Positions 24,765 through 28,130 of a DNA stretch of 28,130 nt are shown piece by piece (the first letter of the stretch is position 1; every line of letters starts with the position of its first letter). This stretch comes from Flavobacterium psychrophilum (GTDB lineage Bacteria > Bacteroidota > Bacteroidia > Flavobacteriales > Flavobacteriaceae), in assembly GCA_945907225.1 (NCBI GenBank), contig CAMDSN010000002.1, positions 1 to 28,130 of the forward strand. Direction: 5' to 3'. A program made the translations under genes and the position numbers. A model generated the notes under the pieces. The model was given only the letters and a program-made list of their open reading frames with translations, did no database searches and had not been told where the DNA came from.

Positions 24765-25871
24765 ATGTTGTTAATTTTATTCTCGCTATTTATAGCTGTT
24801 GTTGTATTTCAATTTGTATATTATATAATAGTATTCGGTAAATTTTCTTTTTTAAAACCACAAAATAAAACACTAAAGAGAATTCCAATTTCAATAATTG
24901 TGTGTGCAAAAAACGAAGAAGAAAACATACGATCATTAGTCCCGCTATTAGTCGAACAGGAATACCCACAATTTGAGATTGTATTAATTGATGATGCTTC
25001 AAATGATGGTACTTTAGAAGTGTATGAAGAATTTGAAAAACAACATGCAAACATCAAGCTTGTAAAGGTTGAAAACAACGAAGCTTTCTGGGGAAATAAA
25101 AAATATGCATTGACTTTAGGAATTAAAGCAGCAAAAAATGAATACTTATTATTTACTGATGCCGATTGTATTCCGGCTTCTAAAAATTGGTTGGCAACAA
25201 TGAGTGCTGAGTTTACCGCAACTAAAACTATTGTTTTAGGCTATGGAGCTTATGAAAAAATTAAAGGATCACTAATTAATAAAATTATACGTTTTGAAAC
25301 GTTACTAACAGCCACACAATATTTATCCTGGGCAAAAATTGGGAAACCTTATATGGGAATTGGTCGAAATATGGCTTACAAACGTGAAGAATTTTTTAAT
25401 GTCCGTGGATTCATGGACCATATGCACGTGAGGTCGGGCGATGATGATTTATTTATCAACCAAGCAGCAAAAGAAAAAAACACGGCTATATGTTATGATC
25501 ATGATGGCTTTACCTATTCAAAACCAAAAACAACTTTCAAAGAATGGTTTATTCAAAAACGTCGTCATGTATCAACAGCCAAATATTATAAATCCTTCGA
25601 CAAAAGTCAATTGGGCTTATTCTATTGCACACAACTTCTTTTTTTTATCATCCCGATAATTTTGTTAGCATTTAAATATCAATGGATTGCAGTACTTAGC
25701 ATTATTCTTTTTCGGTATATTTTTACATGGATTTCTTTGGGATTTGCCGCCGGTAAACTAAAAGAGAAAGACGTAATGTATTGGTTTCCTCTTATAGAAA
25801 TAATTGTAATTGTAACCCAGCTTAATGTTTTTATTACCAATGCTTTTTCAAAACCAGTAAATTGGAAATAA
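24765..25871 (+). CDS. Membrane glycosyltransferase family 2 protein
   Basis: A 368-residue GT-A glycosyltransferase anchored in the inner membrane. There is one N-terminal membrane helix (about 3-24) and about three at the C-terminus (about 285-304, 308-330, 338-358). The catalytic domain shows ISIIVCAKNEEENI (43-56), IVLIDDASNDGT (72-83), the metal-binding FTDADC (130-135), SGDDDLFINQAA (224-235) with the likely catalytic acid, and QKRRH (264-268) in the position of the processive QxxRW motif. It may extend or transfer a sugar to a lipid or polysaccharide; the product is unknown. Its stop codon lies inside the next gene, which begins 10 bases before it. Confidence 0.9.
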   Translation: MLLILFSLFIAVVVFQFVYYIIVFGKFSFLKPQNKTLKRIPISIIVCAKNEEENIRSLVPLLVEQEYPQFEIVLIDDASNDGTLEVYEEFEKQHANIKLVKVENNEAFWGNKKYALTLGIKAAKNEYLLFTDADCIPASKNWLATMSAEFTATKTIVLGYGAYEKIKGSLINKIIRFETLLTATQYLSWAKIGKPYMGIGRNMAYKREEFFNVRGFMDHMHVRSGDDDLFINQAAKEKNTAICYDHDGFTYSKPKTTFKEWFIQKRRHVSTAKYYKSFDKSQLGLFYCTQLLFFIIPIILLAFKYQWIAVLSIILFRYIFTWISLGFAAGKLKEKDVMYWFPLIEIIVIVTQLNVFITNAFSKPVNWK

Positions 25872-26413
25872 TTTTATATATAGAAAAAGCTAAAACTGGC
25901 GATCAGGTTGCTTTTACCTATTTGCTCGACCATTACTGGAATGAAGTATATGGTTTCATGCTCAAAAGAACAGAAAACGAAACCGATTCTGAAGACATAA
26001 CCATAGAAACTTTTTCTAAAGCGTTTGACAAAATAGCAACGTATAACCCCGAATTTCAATTTAATACCTGGTTAATTGCAATAGCCAAAAATGTTCATAT
26101 TGATATGCTCAGGAAAAAAAAATCAACTTTTTTCGTTGAAATCACAGATGAACAAAATCAGCGTGCATACAATATTGCCGACACCACGCCCTCTATTGAA
26201 GATGCCTTAATTATAGAACAAAATTTATCAAGACTCTTAGAGTTTATTAAAGAATTAAAGCCCCGATACCAAGAAGTTATTCAATTACGTTATTTTCAAG
26301 AAATGAGTTATCAAGATATTTCCGAGCAACTTAATGAGCCCCTAAGTAACGTTAAAATTAAACTACTTCGCGCAAAAAAACTACTGGCTGAAATTATAAA
26401 AAATAAGAATTAG
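25862..26413 (+). CDS. ECF-type sigma-70 family RNA polymerase sigma factor
   Basis: A 183-residue sigma factor with only regions 2 and 4. Region 2 is at about residues 17-86 (DHYWNEVYGFMLKR, SEDITIETFSKAFDKI, FNTWLIAIAKNVHIDMLRK) and region 4 at about 119-176 (LKPRYQEVIQLRYFQEMSY, then the helix-turn-helix QDISEQLNEPLSNVKIKLLRAKKLL). The start is a TTG that overlaps the end of the GT2 gene by 10 bases; the next in-frame ATG would delete part of region 2. The overlap suggests translational coupling with the glycosyltransferase. No obvious anti-sigma gene follows. Confidence 0.92.
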   Translation: MEIILYIEKAKTGDQVAFTYLLDHYWNEVYGFMLKRTENETDSEDITIETFSKAFDKIATYNPEFQFNTWLIAIAKNVHIDMLRKKKSTFFVEITDEQNQRAYNIADTTPSIEDALIIEQNLSRLLEFIKELKPRYQEVIQLRYFQEMSYQDISEQLNEPLSNVKIKLLRAKKLLAEIIKNKN

Positions 26414-26586
26414 TTAAATACGCATTGGCTTCAGTTCCAATTTTAACAAAGTATCTATTTGTATATTTTATATTCTGTTTTATAAAAAATTAGAAAACAA
26501 TTTCTCTTAATAAAACGGTTAATAATTTTATAATTTAATTTTAATCCTCTCTAATTTAATCGGTATAATTGCATAGATTTATTTTT

Positions 26587-27792
26587 ATGAAGTTTGCGAT
26601 TCTACCATTTTTATTCACAATTTTTTATTTGTCTGGACCACGAATTGCCCAAAGCAATTCATTTGGTAGTTATTCGTATGACAATTTATATATCCATTCC
26701 ACTTATCCAGTAAAAATGGGTAAAGTATCTGATGAATACTTTTACACCATGAGACAAGAAATAGATTCATTTTATACTGATAGTATCAATTGTAAGGAAT
26801 ATAGCGGTGGTTTTATTGTAGTAAAGAATGGAAGGGTAATTTATGAAGACTACCAGGGATTTTCTGACGCAGCCGCTGGAAAAAAAATTGATGCCTTTAC
26901 ACCAATTCACTTAGCCTCAATTAGTAAAGTTTTAACAACAAGTGCTATCTTACGCTTAGTACAACAAGACAATTTACTGCTAGACCAAAAAGTAACAGAT
27001 TGGCTTTCAAAATTTCCCTATCAAGAAACTACAATTCGAACACTTCTAAATCATCGAAGTGGAATTCAACATTATTCCAAATTCCCAACACTGTTAAAGA
27101 AAAAATGGGATAAGAAAAAAATAGTAACTAATGAAGATATTTTTAATTTTCTTGTTGAAAATAAGATTGGCTTGAAATACCCAAATGACACTCACTTTGA
27201 ATATTGTAATACCAATTATATCATATTAGCGCTAATAATTGAAAAAGCAACGGGCCTAAGTTACCAGAAAGCCATGCAGGAACTTGTGTTTAAGCCATTA
27301 GGAATGACAAACAGTTATGTGTTTAATTATTACACCGATATTGAAACTGCTTCAAAATCATATAAGGGAAATTCTATTTATCCTTGGAATCAGTTTGATG
27401 CCTTATATGGTGATAAAAATATATATTCGACACCAAGGGATATGGTAAAATTTGATTTGGCAACCTACTCACCCGATTATATCAAACATGAGCTTTTGGA
27501 AGAAGCCTACAAGGGATATAGTTCATTCAATATTGTAAATCCAACAAGCGATTATGGATTGGGAATGCGAATGAAGTTTCTACCCCCAAATGGTGAAAAA
27601 ATGATATATCACAACGGTTGGTGGCATGGAAACAACACTTCATTTATTCCAATAAAAAAAGATACCGTAACTGTGGTATGTTTGGGAAATAGAGCCTCTG
27701 ATAAACCCTATGCAACGATGAAGCTGGCGAAAAAACTATTTTATAAAAACAAATCTGTTGAAGAAATGCCTGATGTAGAAAAAGAAAACTAA
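26587..27792 (+). CDS. Serine hydrolase, class C beta-lactamase family
   Basis: A 401-residue protein of the class C beta-lactamase/DD-peptidase fold. A signal peptide (KFAILPFLFTIFYLSGPRIAQS) suggests export. The catalytic SxxK is SISK (Ser111, Lys114), the YxN motif is YCN (206-208) in FEYCNTNYIILALI, and the third motif is HNG (342-344) in YHNGWWHGNN. Such proteins can be peptidases, esterases or cell-wall modifiers; true beta-lactamase activity is uncertain. The ATG at 26587 is preferred over the in-frame TTG at 26569, since it places the charged residues directly before the hydrophobic core. It lies 173 bases after the sigma factor gene, probably as a separate unit. Confidence 0.9.
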   Translation: MKFAILPFLFTIFYLSGPRIAQSNSFGSYSYDNLYIHSTYPVKMGKVSDEYFYTMRQEIDSFYTDSINCKEYSGGFIVVKNGRVIYEDYQGFSDAAAGKKIDAFTPIHLASISKVLTTSAILRLVQQDNLLLDQKVTDWLSKFPYQETTIRTLLNHRSGIQHYSKFPTLLKKKWDKKKIVTNEDIFNFLVENKIGLKYPNDTHFEYCNTNYIILALIIEKATGLSYQKAMQELVFKPLGMTNSYVFNYYTDIETASKSYKGNSIYPWNQFDALYGDKNIYSTPRDMVKFDLATYSPDYIKHELLEEAYKGYSSFNIVNPTSDYGLGMRMKFLPPNGEKMIYHNGWWHGNNTSFIPIKKDTVTVVCLGNRASDKPYATMKLAKKLFYKNKSVEEMPDVEKEN

Positions 27793-27797
27793 TATCG

Positions 27798-28130
27798 CTA
27801 TTCCTTGATTAGGTATATGCCGTCTTCTTTAAGTTCAATTTGCTTGTCTTTGTAGAGTAAACCAATGGCTTTCTTAAATGTCTTTTTACTCATTTTTAAA
27901 ACGGTTTTAATGTCCTCAGGATCACTGTTGTCATTCAACCGAAGAAAACCTCTACTAGCCTTTAATTCATCTACTATTTTTTGAGCATTTGGTTCAATAT
28001 TTTGATACCCTGCTTTTTGTAAAGTAACATCTATTTTATTGTCGGGACGAATTGTTTTGATATAACCTACCATTCTGTCTCCAGTTCTAATATCATCATA
28101 AACTTGATCCTTGTATAACAATCCTTTGTA
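27798..28130 (-). CDS. CvfB-like S1 RNA-binding protein (5' part cut by window edge)
   Basis: The minus-strand frame is open to the last base (reading YKGLLYKDQVYDDIRTGDRM), so the gene starts beyond the window and the TTG at 28121 is not the real start. The visible 110 residues are the C-terminal part of a CvfB/YitL family protein. They comprise the end of an S1-type RNA-binding domain (GDRMVGYIKTIRPDNKIDVT) and a winged-helix domain (SDPEDIKTVLKMSKKTFKKAIGLLYK ending GIYLIKE). CvfB was named as a virulence-factor regulator in Staphylococcus; its role in flavobacteria is unknown. It converges with the serine hydrolase gene with 5 bases between stops, and no terminator is visible. Confidence 0.85.
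   Translation of the reverse strand, partial: YKGLLYKDQVYDDIRTGDRMVGYIKTIRPDNKIDVTLQKAGYQNIEPNAQKIVDELKASRGFLRLNDNSDPEDIKTVLKMSKKTFKKAIGLLYKDKQIELKEDGIYLIKE

Noticed and set aside
25425..25430. CACGTG core as a possible parS site for ParB
   Set aside because: The flanks are not palindromic (no GTTTCACGTGAAAC-like arms) and it lies in the GT2 coding sequence.
26569..26586. In-frame TTG at 26569 as the start of the serine hydrolase
   Set aside because: The ATG six codons later gives a normal signal peptide, and a TAnnTTTG-like sequence (TATAATTG, 26564-26571) overlaps the TTG.

Overview
This window looks like ordinary chromosome from a member of the Flavobacteriaceae (Bacteroidota), probably close to Flavobacterium. 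The signs are: low G+C; no Shine-Dalgarno sequences before the genes; promoter-like sequences of the Bacteroidota type (TTG, about 19 bases, TAnnTTTG); a type IX secretion sorting domain on a secreted nuclease; and lineage-typical families and gene orders (parA-parB-DUF5683-dapB-lepB-wbqC; recF divergent from a TPR gene and ribH; mutL followed by two rhomboids). I saw no tRNA or rRNA gene, CRISPR array, insertion sequence, prophage or integrase. No stretch above about 300 bases lacks a gene.

Layout. 1-995: 3' part of a secreted endonuclease I gene with its terminator. 1057-3376: a long DUF349 coiled-coil protein with its own promoter. 3406-4940, minus strand: pyrR-pyrB (pyrimidine synthesis). 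5124-6078: a short-chain dehydrogenase resembling 2,4-dienoyl-CoA reductase. 6174-11857: a plus-strand run of parA, parB, a DUF5683 membrane protein, dapB, lepB, a four-helix-bundle gene flanked by small ATAACC repeats, and wbqC. 11858-16479, minus strand: a tight operon of mutL, two different rhomboid proteases and a membrane-anchored endonuclease/exonuclease/phosphatase-fold protein. 16612-17972, minus strand: a TPR membrane protein and ribH. 18151-27792, plus strand: recF, a rhodanese-thioredoxin fusion, DUF2461, a GT4 glycosyltransferase, asnB-type amidotransferase, murB, a GT2 glycosyltransferase, an ECF-type sigma factor and a serine hydrolase. 27798-28130, minus strand: the 3' end of a CvfB-like S1 RNA-binding protein gene, cut by the window edge.

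Function. Most genes are housekeeping: chromosome segregation (ParAB), replication and repair (RecF, MutL), wall precursor supply (DapB, MurB), protein export and membrane proteolysis (LepB, rhomboids), nucleotide and vitamin synthesis (PyrB/PyrR, RibH) and glycan chemistry (GT4, AsnB, GT2). I found no convincing new multi-gene system. The points most worth a second look are a MutL that has lost the recognisable endonuclease motifs, the repeat-flanked four-helix-bundle gene inserted in a conserved gene order, the glycosyltransferase/amidotransferase pair, a possible near-leaderless promoter for murB, and an ECF-type sigma factor with no visible anti-sigma gene.
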